This document shows positions 1 through 8,559 of a stretch of DNA of 64,000 nucleotides, in pieces. Numbering within the stretch: the first letter of the stretch is position 1; each line of letters begins with the position of its first letter. The stretch is from Chitinophaga pinensis (GTDB lineage: Bacteria; Bacteroidota; Bacteroidia; Flavobacteriales_D; Crocinitomicaceae). A program made the translations under genes and the position numbers. The stretch covers positions 33,177 to 97,176 of the forward strand of contig CAMAZP010000009.1 in the NCBI GenBank assembly GCA_945863605.1, read 5' to 3'. The notes beneath the pieces are model-generated. The model did no database searches, was not told the DNA's origin, and saw only the letters and a list, made by a program, of their open reading frames with translations.

Positions 1-1
1 A

Positions 2-514
2 GAATTCCCGGAGTATAAATTTATCGTTTTTGTTCGCACGAAAGTCAGAGCAGAACGCGTGGTTGCAGCAATGGAACGCGTTGATATTAAGTCTGAAGCA
101 TTGCACGGTGGCATCGAACAACAGGAGCGTTTTGCAATACTAGACCGTTTTAGAAGTGCTGAAAATAAAGTTTTGATTACAACAGATGTTGCATGCCGTG
201 GAATTGATATACCTAATATGGATTACGTTGTGAATTATGATTTACCTGAAAACCCTGAGAATTATGTGCATCGTTGTGGGCGAACAGGTCGTGGTAATAG
301 TAAAGGGCAAGCAATGTCTTTTTGTAGCAAGGAGGAAGTTCCGTTTTTGGAAGCAATTGAAGTTTACACGGGCGAAGAAGTAGAACGATATTCGATTTCA
401 GAAAGTGATTATCAAGCAATTCTTAGCGATTCAGATGTTGATTTATTTAAAAATGGGGATTATGATTGGCAGAAATTAATTGCGAAAAACGAAAATCCAG
501 AAGCGTGGGATTAG
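2..514 (+). CDS. DEAD-box RNA helicase, C-terminal part (5' truncated by window edge)
   Basis: Only the second RecA-like domain is visible; the open frame runs in from position 2, so the start lies outside the window. Seen: motif IV-like IVFVRTK, motif V VLITTDVACRGID and motif VI YVHRCGRTGRG, in the order and spacing of DEAD-box helicases, which use ATP to remodel RNA duplexes. After motif VI there is only a short acidic tail (about 70 residues) with no basic RGG or DbpA-type RNA-binding extension. A full RhlE-like helicase lies at 11673-12890, so the genome has at least two. The exact subfamily cannot be set without the N-terminal half. Confidence 0.93.
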   Translation, partial: EFPEYKFIVFVRTKVRAERVVAAMERVDIKSEALHGGIEQQERFAILDRFRSAENKVLITTDVACRGIDIPNMDYVVNYDLPENPENYVHRCGRTGRGNSKGQAMSFCSKEEVPFLEAIEVYTGEEVERYSISESDYQAILSDSDVDLFKNGDYDWQKLIAKNENPEAWD

Positions 515-563
515 TTTTGCATTTTGAATAGAATTAAATAGCGAAATTTAGAATAAGATTAAT

Positions 564-1151
564 CTATCTATTACTAAAATTATCAATTTTGTTTTCTAAA
601 CTGTTTTGTTTAATCATAATAGTAAAAAGTACAGCATCGTAGGAAAAATGAGCTGCAATACAAAACCAAATTCCAAAAAAATTAAAACCCAAAGATATCA
701 AGAAAATAAAAGGCAGAATAATTAATCCATAAATTGAAAATTTCCAATTCCATGGATTTAAATAGCCATGTAGCGCAACAAAAAAAATGGAAGTTAAAAG
801 CCAACCTAAATAGGGTTGAATTCCAGATCTAAAAAGAAATTCTTCACCAAGTCCGGCACAAAGAGATAAGAAAATACCGTGATGAAATTTTAAATTCATA
901 GATCCAATAATTTTATCAATTTTCATTGGAACAGTATCGAAAAATGGTGCTTGCATTAATAAGTATGCAAAAAAACCATAAATGAATCCGAATTCCAAAC
1001 CTAGTCCAATGGGTAAAATTTCTAAGTTTTTTACTTCAAAGAAATCGATTAAAGAAACACCATCAATCATATAGCGTGTAAGATATCCAGGAATTGGAAA
1101 GAATAATAAAGTAAACCAACCAAGAAGTAAAATTTTTCTACGAAGTAACAT
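564..1151 (-). CDS. CPBP family intramembrane glutamic endopeptidase
   Basis: 195 residues, strongly hydrophobic with about six membrane segments. The CPBP (Abi/CAAX protease) signature is complete: EEFLFR at residues 103-108, a histidine in FVALH at 128, and HxxxD at 168-172 (HFSYD). These are the proposed catalytic residues of this membrane protease family, whose bacterial members include bacteriocin-immunity and prenyl-protein-processing homologues; the substrate here is unknown. It stands alone on the reverse strand, diverging from the sigma factor at 1274. A possible -7 box (TAAATTTG, reverse strand, 1230-1237) would leave a leader of roughly 75 nt. Confidence 0.85.
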   Translation of the reverse strand: MLLRRKILLLGWFTLLFFPIPGYLTRYMIDGVSLIDFFEVKNLEILPIGLGLEFGFIYGFFAYLLMQAPFFDTVPMKIDKIIGSMNLKFHHGIFLSLCAGLGEEFLFRSGIQPYLGWLLTSIFFVALHGYLNPWNWKFSIYGLIILPFIFLISLGFNFFGIWFCIAAHFSYDAVLFTIMIKQNSLENKIDNFSNR

Positions 1152-1273
1152 TATTATTGATGAATTTTTGCTTGATTGATTTTAATTAGTTATTTTAGCT
1201 GAAATTTTTAAACCTAAAGGCCTATAGTTCAAATTTACTTTTAATTGTTGATTTTCGACAGAATTTGTAAATT

Positions 1274-1873
1274 ATGTTTTTAACAAACGAGAACGATTGT
1301 AGCTTGATTCAATTGTACATTGCTGGTAATGAGAAAGCATTCGAAGTTTTATTGCTTCGTCATAAAGATCGTATTTTTAGATTTATCAAACATAAAGTCA
1401 AAGACTTTGATTTAGCAAATGACCTTTTTCAAGAAACATTTGTTAAAATTATTAATACTTTGAAATTGGGAAATTATAATGAGGAAGGAAAGTTTTTACC
1501 TTGGTCTTTACGAATAGCTCATAATTTAATAATAGACTTTTATCGCCGTCAAAGTAAGGTTCGAATCATTTCAGAGAGCAATTCTTTAGATGAGGAATAT
1601 TCTGTTTTTTACAAAATAGCTGCAAATGAGAAGAACTATTTACAACAAATTACTTACGATGAATTAGAATCTCAAATGGTTAATTTGGTAACTTATTTAC
1701 CAAAACCACAAAGAGAAATGATAGAAATGCGCATATTTCAAGATATGTCTTTTAAAGAAATTGCTGAATTGGAAAATATTAGTATTAATACGGCTTTAGG
1801 AAGAATGAGATATGCTTTAATAAATATTCGTAAATTAATAGAGAAGCATAATATTGTAACTGAAATAGCTTAA
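1274..1873 (+). CDS. ECF-type RNA polymerase sigma factor
   Basis: 199 residues. Sigma region 2 is visible at about 15-90, including DLANDLFQETFVKI in the -10-binding/core-binding area, and region 4 at about 140-195 with a helix-turn-helix (MSFKEIAELENISINTALGRM). It directs RNA polymerase to a special promoter set. The region-4 end with NTALGRMRYAL is a form I associate with a Bacteroidota ECF group. No FecR-like anti-sigma or SusC/D receptor follows; the next gene is convergent with only 4 bp between the stops, so regulation must come from a distant anti-sigma factor or from expression level. Confidence 0.9.
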   Translation: MFLTNENDCSLIQLYIAGNEKAFEVLLLRHKDRIFRFIKHKVKDFDLANDLFQETFVKIINTLKLGNYNEEGKFLPWSLRIAHNLIIDFYRRQSKVRIISESNSLDEEYSVFYKIAANEKNYLQQITYDELESQMVNLVTYLPKPQREMIEMRIFQDMSFKEIAELENISINTALGRMRYALINIRKLIEKHNIVTEIA

Positions 1874-1877
1874 TTTA

Positions 1878-2639
1878 TTACTGCGCCACAAAGCGATAGC
1901 GAATATATCCATCTTGCTTTGATGAACCAGCATTGAATTTTGACATTCCAGCATATTTCAGTGCTTGATCCCGCATACACGTAGTTGCATTTTCACAACG
2001 GATTTCGTCAATAGTGGTGCTGATTACTTTTCCTAAATTATCTACTGAAATTAAAACAACCACTGTTCCAGCAGAGCCATAACCACAAGTATAACCTGGA
2101 TTTCTAACAAACCAATTATTATTTTCGTAGGCAGTTCTTCCTTTTAAACTGAAATCAACCATCACATTTCCAGCAAATTGATTGGATTTTGAAGTTTGAG
2201 TTGAGGGATTGGGTTTGCTATTCGCAGCAGCTGTAATTTTCTTTTTTTGTTCCTCCGCTTCTCTTTTGATTTTTTCGCGTTCCTTTTCTCCTCCAGCTTC
2301 TTTAAATAATTGCTTTTCAAAATCTTTAGCTGTTTGTTCTGGATTACCACTAGCTTGATCTTGCGACCAGTTTTTGTCTGATTTTTTTCGTGTATCGTTG
2401 TTGTCACGTACCACATTTGTTATTTCACCATTCAAATTGGAGGGTGGCACTTGAATTTGATCTTTTGATAATTCAATTTCTTCAGGTTCTTCGATTCGTG
2501 AGTATTTTTCGAAAGGTTCAATGTAAACTGTTTCTTTGTAGGAAGAAATTTGGAAGTACATAAAAAGAAATACATAAACCGACAAAGCAATGATAATTGC
2601 AATGAAAAAGTGATCAGGTCGGTTTAAAATTCCTTTCAT
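1878..2639 (-). CDS. TonB-like energy transducer / periplasmic-spanning protein
   Basis: 253 residues. One N-terminal membrane segment (about 13-32), then a long charged and Pro/Lys-rich linker with a coiled-coil-like stretch (about 105-140, KEREKIKREAEEQKKK), then a C-terminal domain with paired cysteines and the TonB-like pattern GTVVVLISVDNLGKVISTTIDEI...ALKYAGMSKFNAG. This is the architecture of TonB-type proteins that couple inner-membrane energy to outer-membrane receptors. ExbB/ExbD are not adjacent. Its ATG overlaps the stop of the upstream WG-repeat gene as ATGA (2636-2639), so the two are probably translationally coupled. It is the last gene of the reverse operon starting at 6358. 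Confidence 0.75.
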   Translation of the reverse strand: MKGILNRPDHFFIAIIIALSVYVFLFMYFQISSYKETVYIEPFEKYSRIEEPEEIELSKDQIQVPPSNLNGEITNVVRDNNDTRKKSDKNWSQDQASGNPEQTAKDFEKQLFKEAGGEKEREKIKREAEEQKKKITAAANSKPNPSTQTSKSNQFAGNVMVDFSLKGRTAYENNNWFVRNPGYTCGYGSAGTVVVLISVDNLGKVISTTIDEIRCENATTCMRDQALKYAGMSKFNAGSSKQDGYIRYRFVAQ

Positions 2640-4744
2640 TTAGATTGTTTAAGATACAACTTAGAACGCAAAAAGTAATAAGCTGTTTCATTTTCTTTGA
2701 TTAAAGATAAGCAATCTCCATCAAAAACTTTTATTAAATCAAATTCCAATGGAATAATCAATTCACCTTTCTTAGAATACAAACCATATTTTTTACCATT
2801 AGAAACTAAGATGTAATCATTCTCGAATACTTTAACAATTGAAAATGAAATTGGAATCGTCATTCTAAATCCTTGATCCATAAATCCTAGCAACCCATTT
2901 TTTTCAACGATAAATCCGGTATAACCAATAGTTTCAATGTTGTCAAACTCATACGGAAGAATCGAACGTCCTTTCCAATCAACAATTCCCCATTTCTGAT
3001 CTTTAATCGCAGGAATAGCAACAAGTGGTCTTCCTAACGCATCAAATGTGGGTTTTAAATATTCTTTTCCTGTCGTGTCGATTAATCCATATTTTCCTTT
3101 TTTTCGAAAAACACTAATTCCTTTGTAAAAAAGTGCTACCTCAAAAGCGTTTGGAAAATATTCCATTGGCGTTTCAAAAAGCGTTTTTCCTTGGTCGTTG
3201 AGATAAAAAATAGATGTCCCTTGCTTTACGATTAGTTGTTTTTCAACGGCATTAAATTTTGAAAACTCATCGTAAACAGCACGTGTTAATTTTAAATTAT
3301 TTAAAGTTATTAATCCTTTTTTTCCACCTAAACCATATTCAATCAAAGTGTCATTTAGAAAGCGAATAGATTCATACTGTGGAGGAATTAACCACTCACA
3401 ATTTGTATTTAAAACTCCAAATCCATCTATCGTTTTTCCTACCGAAATTCCTTTTTTAAACTCTTGAATTTCCTCAAAAATCGCTCTAGTTTTAGGTGAA
3501 AAATTAATGTCTGAAATGTAATAATTTGAATCACTTTTTTCTTTAATTGCCAATAAGCCTTTACCAAGAGCTATAATATCATTATTTACAATCGGCACAA
3601 CTTCTCGACCTGAACGATCGATAAGTCCAACACTATCCCCCTTAAAAACAATACCTCTAGCATCTACAAATTCCAGTATTTCATCAAATACAAAATCAAC
3701 TACTACTTGATTTTTTTTATTTATTAAACCAAATTTATCATTTTTTGAAGCAACTGCTAATCCGTCCTGAAATATCCCTAAATATTCATATTGAGGTGTA
3801 ATTGTTGTTTTACCCTCCTTGTCAAAGTAACCGTAAAGTCCATTTTGAACGAACGGATAAAAGGTAGCATTTAATAATTTTAAGTCTTCTTCAATTTCGT
3901 TTAAGAAAGGATAATCAGGGTATTTTTCTTTGAATTCAGTGAATTTTTTTTCCGAATATTCTTTCATAAATAGCTTGTAAACCATTCGCCAAGCTTCTTC
4001 GGTGTTTCTGTTTTTTGGGTATTTCTTCGCGAAATTTTGATACGAAACGAGCGATTTATCAATTGTGCTTAATTCAAAAAGTCGATTTTCAGCATCTTCA
4101 GCGTGTGAGTTGCTGGCGCAACACTTCAAAAAAGCTTCGTAATCCTCAATTTTTCCTTTACGTGAGAATTCTAAATATTGATATTCTTCAAAATTGAATT
4201 TGGCATTTTCTTTTAAATACGAGTTTGGATATTTACTTAAAAATTCTGCAAATGCTTGTGATGTTTTGACTTGTTCTGCGCTTGCGTAAGCAATAGAATC
4301 TCTTAGCTGAATAGCTTTAGGAATTATAGTGGACCATTCATTAGCTGCAATAAATTGAACAAAGAGGTCTTCGCTTGGATTATTCAAATACTGATTGAAA
4401 ATAGCAGTACTTACCATTTGTTTTAAATCTTGAATAGCAAGCGAATCAAAATCAAATTTTTCTTTTAATTTCACTTTTTTCTTTGCTTTTATTGTTGAAA
4501 AAGTAGCTTCAGCTTGAAGCACTAAACGATAAGCACTATCTAGATTTTGCCAATCATTCGTTAAATACAATTTCGTTAACCCAAACGAGGCAATTGATTT
4601 ATGCTTTTTAAGTGATTTTTGAAAATTTTCGTAAGCATTGAAATAGTTCTTTTTTTCTAGTTCCTGAAATCCTTTTTTAATTTTTGAGGCATTGACAGGA
4701 AAAGTAAAAATCAAAAGCAGAGTAATCGCAAGAAAACGAGTCAT
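2636..4744 (-). CDS. WG-repeat secreted protein
   Basis: 702 residues with an N-terminal signal peptide (about 1-19, ending VNASK). Residues about 20-310 are helical and Lys-rich, TPR-like in feel. The remainder carries repeated WG-type units such as YGYFDKEGKTTITPQYEYLG, FGLINKKNQ, YGLIDTTGKEYLKP, WGIVDWKGRSILPYEFD and YGLYSKKGELIIPLEFD. WG repeats form solenoid surfaces; no enzymatic role is evident. It sits between nadE (17-bp gap) and the TonB-like gene (ATGA overlap), suggesting joint expression and an extracytoplasmic partner role with the TonB-like protein. Function unknown. Confidence 0.85.
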   Translation of the reverse strand: MTRFLAITLLLIFTFPVNASKIKKGFQELEKKNYFNAYENFQKSLKKHKSIASFGLTKLYLTNDWQNLDSAYRLVLQAEATFSTIKAKKKVKLKEKFDFDSLAIQDLKQMVSTAIFNQYLNNPSEDLFVQFIAANEWSTIIPKAIQLRDSIAYASAEQVKTSQAFAEFLSKYPNSYLKENAKFNFEEYQYLEFSRKGKIEDYEAFLKCCASNSHAEDAENRLFELSTIDKSLVSYQNFAKKYPKNRNTEEAWRMVYKLFMKEYSEKKFTEFKEKYPDYPFLNEIEEDLKLLNATFYPFVQNGLYGYFDKEGKTTITPQYEYLGIFQDGLAVASKNDKFGLINKKNQVVVDFVFDEILEFVDARGIVFKGDSVGLIDRSGREVVPIVNNDIIALGKGLLAIKEKSDSNYYISDINFSPKTRAIFEEIQEFKKGISVGKTIDGFGVLNTNCEWLIPPQYESIRFLNDTLIEYGLGGKKGLITLNNLKLTRAVYDEFSKFNAVEKQLIVKQGTSIFYLNDQGKTLFETPMEYFPNAFEVALFYKGISVFRKKGKYGLIDTTGKEYLKPTFDALGRPLVAIPAIKDQKWGIVDWKGRSILPYEFDNIETIGYTGFIVEKNGLLGFMDQGFRMTIPISFSIVKVFENDYILVSNGKKYGLYSKKGELIIPLEFDLIKVFDGDCLSLIKENETAYYFLRSKLYLKQSK

Positions 4745-4761
4745 TTTTATTGAAAATTATA

Positions 4762-5547
4762 TCAAAGGCTTAAAAGATTTTCTTTCAATTCTTCTGGTAT
4801 TTCACAAACTGGAATTGGATCCATTTTATGTTTGTTAGCATTGTGATAAGACCTGTAGATTTTTAATACTTCTTTTTGTCTACTAGAAAGTTCGTATTCA
4901 TCACCTTTATAATCCATCGCCCATTCCAATTCGGGATAAGTCGCCCCAATTTGATCTTCGTCACTTCTTCCGTCCGGCCAAAGTCCATCTGTAGGTTTAG
5001 CAATTAAAATATCATTAATAACGTCAACATCTTTAGCAACTTTAAAAACCTGTGTTTTCGTTAAATCTGCTATTGGACTTAAATCAACACCACCATCGCC
5101 ATATTTTGTGTAAAAACCAATTCCAAAATCTTCAATTTTATTTCCGGTTCCCGCCACCAAACATCCTTGAACTTGAGCGATTGCGTACAAAGTAGTCATT
5201 CGGATGCGCGCTCTCGAATTTGCCATTGCCAATAAATAGTTATCGGTTTCAAATGGCATTTTCGAACTGAAACTTTGAAAAACTGAAGTTAAATCAATTT
5301 CAAGAGCTTCCACATTTTCAAATCGACTTTTTAAATTTTCGATATGTTTTTGGGCTCTTTGGTATTCAACAGAAGTTTGTAAAATTGGCATATTGACCAA
5401 TATTACTTTTCTCCCTGTTAAAGCACATAAAGTTGATGTCAACGCTGAATCAACGCCTCCTGATATTCCAATAACAAAACCTTTAGTATTTGATTTTTTG
5501 GAATAAGAATTAAGCCAATCAACAATAAAAGAACTAACTTCTTTCAA
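4762..5547 (-). CDS. nadE: NAD+ synthetase (ammonia-dependent)
   Basis: 261 residues. It makes NAD+ from nicotinic acid adenine dinucleotide, ATP and ammonia, the last step of NAD synthesis. Seen: the PP-loop SGGVDS at 29-34, the deamido-NAD region NKIEDFGIGFYTKYGDGGVDLSPIADLTKTQV, and PTDGLWPDGRSDEDQIG. There is no nitrilase (glutaminase) domain, so it is the short NH3-dependent form. The start is probably TTG: an in-frame TAA directly precedes it and there is no early ATG. It lies 10 bp after the outer-membrane beta-barrel gene. nadE next to gldB/gldC is, from memory, a recurring Flavobacteriia arrangement. Confidence 0.95.
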   Translation of the reverse strand: MKEVSSFIVDWLNSYSKKSNTKGFVIGISGGVDSALTSTLCALTGRKVILVNMPILQTSVEYQRAQKHIENLKSRFENVEALEIDLTSVFQSFSSKMPFETDNYLLAMANSRARIRMTTLYAIAQVQGCLVAGTGNKIEDFGIGFYTKYGDGGVDLSPIADLTKTQVFKVAKDVDVINDILIAKPTDGLWPDGRSDEDQIGATYPELEWAMDYKGDEYELSSRQKEVLKIYRSYHNANKHKMDPIPVCEIPEELKENLLSL

Positions 5548-5557
5548 TTATTAAAAA

Positions 5558-6358
5558 TTAAAACAATAAAGAAATTCTGATAAGAATTTGACTCATCGTA
5601 GATTTGTTAGAAAAATAAATTGTTTCTAAAGTTGAATTATCTACTGTTGACAATGTTTGTTTGTTTTCTTTTCTATCTAAGTATTGAGGCGTAATACCAT
5701 AGTAATAACCACCTTCAAGCATTAAACAAGTAGACCCAACAAAATTCCATTCAGCACCGGCAGAAAGTCCAATGGAACCTTGATAGAAAAATGCTTCACC
5801 TTGCGCTTTCATATTATTGTTTTCAATCATTTCAGTTGTACCTAACACATTTTGACCATAATCATTAAATTTGTTAGCAACCATAAAGCTATTACGAATC
5901 CCAAATTTTCCAAAATATCTAAAATCCCCAATGAATTCAGTTCTGAAAAGGAGCATTAAGGGAACCGATACATATGTTGATTTTTGATTTCTGTCTGTTA
6001 GAGAGAATAATGTTCCACCACTCTGTTCATTTTGTAGAATTTCAGTGTCAGTATATCTGTAAAAAGTGGGTACGTTGGTTGAATATTTTGTAGTTGCAAA
6101 ATCAAAATCTAATCCAGTAGCAATACCAAGATTTTTAGAACTTTTGAATGCGCTGTGCATTACTATGCCGATACTAAAGTTACCACCTAGGCCATTAGCT
6201 TCCATACGAGTCGTACCCATAGTTAATAAATTCATCCCAAGATTACTAGTCAAACCTGCTTGAACTCTTTTATCAGCTGCTGATTGTCCGAATACTAATC
6301 CTGATGCCAATAAGAATGCTCCAAGGAATTTAATTTTGTTAGTAAATATACTTTTCAT
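5558..6358 (-). CDS. Outer-membrane beta-barrel protein (function unknown)
   Basis: 266 residues with a clear signal peptide (about 1-24, ending VFGQS). The mature part alternates polar and hydrophobic strands (FGKFGIRNSFMVANKF, SIGLSAGAEWNFVG, MLEGGYYYGITPQYL) and ends in the aromatic SQILIRISLLF, typical of barrels inserted by BamA. It resembles the OmpW/PorT-like barrels common in Bacteroidota but I cannot name a family. First gene of the reverse operon barrel-nadE-WG-TonB-like; a TATTTTTG -7 box lies on the reverse strand at 6389-6396. Confidence 0.8.
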   Translation of the reverse strand: MKSIFTNKIKFLGAFLLASGLVFGQSAADKRVQAGLTSNLGMNLLTMGTTRMEANGLGGNFSIGIVMHSAFKSSKNLGIATGLDFDFATTKYSTNVPTFYRYTDTEILQNEQSGGTLFSLTDRNQKSTYVSVPLMLLFRTEFIGDFRYFGKFGIRNSFMVANKFNDYGQNVLGTTEMIENNNMKAQGEAFFYQGSIGLSAGAEWNFVGSTCLMLEGGYYYGITPQYLDRKENKQTLSTVDNSTLETIYFSNKSTMSQILIRISLLF

Positions 6359-6377
6359 AAGATTTGGTTTTAATGTT

Positions 6378-6385
6378 TAAATTTG
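6378..6385 (+). promoter_or_regulatory. Putative -7 box of the gldB operon (TAAATTTG)
   Basis: Matches the Bacteroidota housekeeping -7 consensus TAnnTTTG and lies 27 nt before the gldB ATG. No TTG (-33) at good spacing was seen. It is 3 bp from the opposite-strand box at 6389-6396. Confidence 0.5.
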
Positions 6386-6388
6386 AAA

Positions 6389-6396
6389 CAAAAATA
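6389..6396 (-). promoter_or_regulatory. Putative -7 box of the barrel-nadE operon (TATTTTTG)
   Basis: Reverse-strand match to TAnnTTTG, 30 nt upstream of the ATG at 6358. Together with the forward box at 6378-6385 it would make two divergent promoters whose start sites cross. Confidence 0.5.
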
Positions 6397-6412
6397 AAGA
6401 ATAATCCTTTAA

Positions 6413-7414
6413 ATGCGTTTATTAAAATTATTTCATTTAGTTATATTGCTTCAGATTTTACAAAGTTGTTCTTCTGATCCATATGACGTAGACACCACGA
6501 AAGTAAAATTAAAGTTAGATTTTATAAATCTTGATTCGATTGTTAATTTTTCAAACAATCAAAAACTGATTGTATACAGAGTAGATTTGATTAAAACACA
6601 TCGCGAAATTTTAGATTTTTCTTTTGGCTATTGTTTAGGAATTCCACTACAACCTGATACAACTTTTTTACGCAAAGTCAATGAATTTAAAAAGGATAAA
6701 TACATTCAACGACTAGAGAAAGCAATTCAAAAGTTACCTAAACAACAATTCAAATCAGAATTAACAGATGCTTTTAAACGTTTGAAATTCCATTTTCCTT
6801 CTTCAAAAATACCATCCTCTGTTTTCTTCGTGAATTCGCTTTTTTCTGCAAGTGTATTCTGTACAGAAAAGGAAATCGCAATTGGTATGGAACGTTATTT
6901 AGGTGCAAACGCTAGTGTTATTAAAGAATTGCCATCACAACAATTTTATGAATGGATTAAAATTGGAATGGAACCGCGCTACTTAACACGTGATGCTCTT
7001 GCAGCTTGGTTGATGACTAATTATTTGGAAGAAACAAACGAGAATTATGCAGCTGAAATGATTCGTTGGGGTAAAATTCTATTTCTTTGTAAAGTTTTGT
7101 TACCTGAAGAAAAGGAAGAGATTATTTTGAGATATACAGCATCGCAATTAGAATGGGCGATTGCAAGTGAAAAAGCCGTTTGGAGTTATTTGGTTGACAA
7201 AGAATTACTTTTTAAAACAGACGAAGAAACGAGAATTAATTTACTCAAAGAAGGTCCTTACTCAATAGGTTTACCAAAAGAAAGTCCAGATAGAATTGGA
7301 CAATATATGGGTTATAAAATTGTTAAGCAATACATGGACGAGGAAGAAATTAGTCTTGAAAAATTGGTGGCAATGCCGTATAATGAATTACTCCAGAAAT
7401 ATAAAGTGAAATAA
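6413..7414 (+). CDS. gldB: Gliding motility lipoprotein GldB
   Basis: 333 residues with a lipoprotein signal ending LQSC (Cys19), so anchored to a membrane facing the periplasm. Recognised from its length, the conserved body (for example IGMERYLG and the DALAAWLMTNYLEE area), and from gldC following after 3 bp. In Flavobacterium johnsoniae GldB is needed for gliding and for the type IX secretion machinery to work. The nearby T9SS cargo genes (9698, 18533, 19805, 49971, 62151) fit a functioning T9SS. Identification is by recognition and synteny, not by alignment. Confidence 0.88.
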   Translation: MRLLKLFHLVILLQILQSCSSDPYDVDTTKVKLKLDFINLDSIVNFSNNQKLIVYRVDLIKTHREILDFSFGYCLGIPLQPDTTFLRKVNEFKKDKYIQRLEKAIQKLPKQQFKSELTDAFKRLKFHFPSSKIPSSVFFVNSLFSASVFCTEKEIAIGMERYLGANASVIKELPSQQFYEWIKIGMEPRYLTRDALAAWLMTNYLEETNENYAAEMIRWGKILFLCKVLLPEEKEEIILRYTASQLEWAIASEKAVWSYLVDKELLFKTDEETRINLLKEGPYSIGLPKESPDRIGQYMGYKIVKQYMDEEEISLEKLVAMPYNELLQKYKVK

Positions 7415-7417
7415 AAA

Positions 7418-7765
7418 ATGGAAGAAAAAATTTCAAAGAAATCAGAGATAAATATAAGTGTTGGATTAAATGAAAATAATTTGCCGCTTGCAATGCATTG
7501 GACAGCATCAGATGGAGGTATTGATAAAGCTCCTGCAAGTGCATTCATTCTTTCTATTTGGGATCCGAAAGAAAAAAACACGCTAAAAGTTGATTTGTGG
7601 ACTAAAGATATGACGGTTGATGAGATGAAGCAATTTTTTCACCAATCCTTGCTTACAATGGCAGATACTTTTGAAAAAGCTACTGGTGAAACTTTAATTT
7701 GCGAAGATTTAAGAGATTATTGCTATCATTTCGCTGATAAAATGAATATTTTACCAGAAAAATGA
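7418..7765 (+). CDS. gldC: Gliding motility protein GldC
   Basis: 115 residues, cytoplasmic (no signal peptide), close to the usual GldC length. The conserved block MHWTASDGGIDKAPASAF followed by WDPKEKNTLKVDLWTKDM is characteristic. In F. johnsoniae gldC lies beside gldB and improves gliding without being fully essential. Its TGA overlaps the ATG of the next gene (ATGA at 7762-7765), indicating coupled translation in the gldB-gldC-DUF2797-GtrA operon. Confidence 0.88.
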   Translation: MEEKISKKSEINISVGLNENNLPLAMHWTASDGGIDKAPASAFILSIWDPKEKNTLKVDLWTKDMTVDEMKQFFHQSLLTMADTFEKATGETLICEDLRDYCYHFADKMNILPEK

Positions 7766-8559
7766 AGTTAGTTTTACAAAAAATGGATTCCAAATTGGAG
7801 TCAACTATCCAGTATTCTTTGCGAACTCCTGATAATTCAATAGCAATGAATGAATTAATTGGGAAAGAGATTTCGCTACTGTGGAATGGTGTTATTTACT
7901 GTAGTAAATGCGCCAAAGTAACTAAGAAATCGTTTGGTGAAGGCTTTTGTTTTACTTGTTTTTCGAGTGCTGCGGAAGCTAGTCCATGTATATTACATCC
8001 CGAATTATGTGAAGCACATTTAGGAAAAGGCCGCGATTTAGAATATGAAGAACGCAATCACAATCAACCTCATTTCGTTTATTTGGCAGCAACTGATAAA
8101 GTTAAAGTTGGTGTAACGCGCGCCACACAAATCCCAACACGATGGATTGATCAAGGTGCAAGTTCGAGTATTATTCTCGCTAAGACACCCAATAGATTTT
8201 TAGCAGGTTGCATTGAAGTAGCTTTGAAGGACTTCTTTACGGACAAAACAAATTGGCAGAACATGTTGCGTAATTTTCAAGATGAATCGATTGATTTGGA
8301 AGAAGAAAAATGGCAAGTCCACGATGAATTACCATCAGATTTGACACAGTATTGGATTGAAAATGATGAAATAACAAACTTGAATTATCCCGTTTTGGAA
8401 TATCCAGAGAAAGTTTCATCTATGAGTTTTGATAAAACACCCCAAATTCAAGGAAAGTTAACGGGAATAAGAGGTCAATATCTTATTTTTGATACTAAAA
8501 ATGTATTAAATATTCGACGCCACACAGGCTACGAAATCGAAATAAATGAAGGTAATTAG
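7762..8559 (+). CDS. DUF2797 zinc-ribbon protein
   Basis: 265 residues of the DUF2797 type. Seen: a four-cysteine knuckle (Cys47, Cys50, Cys63, Cys66) followed by CILHPELCEAHLGKGRD and the GIY-YIG-like stretch FVYLAATDKVKVGVTRATQIPTRWIDQGAS. Such proteins are uncharacterised; the second block suggests a GIY-YIG-fold domain, but the tyrosines and the arginine are not arranged clearly enough to claim nuclease activity. It overlaps gldC by 4 bp and the GtrA gene by 14 bp. No link to gliding is shown beyond co-transcription. Confidence 0.8.
   Translation: MKLVLQKMDSKLESTIQYSLRTPDNSIAMNELIGKEISLLWNGVIYCSKCAKVTKKSFGEGFCFTCFSSAAEASPCILHPELCEAHLGKGRDLEYEERNHNQPHFVYLAATDKVKVGVTRATQIPTRWIDQGASSSIILAKTPNRFLAGCIEVALKDFFTDKTNWQNMLRNFQDESIDLEEEKWQVHDELPSDLTQYWIENDEITNLNYPVLEYPEKVSSMSFDKTPQIQGKLTGIRGQYLIFDTKNVLNIRRHTGYEIEINEGN

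Noticed and set aside
8100..8200. GIY-YIG nuclease call for DUF2797
   Set aside because: The tyrosine/glycine pattern is only partly visible; no catalytic Arg or Glu set could be placed confidently.
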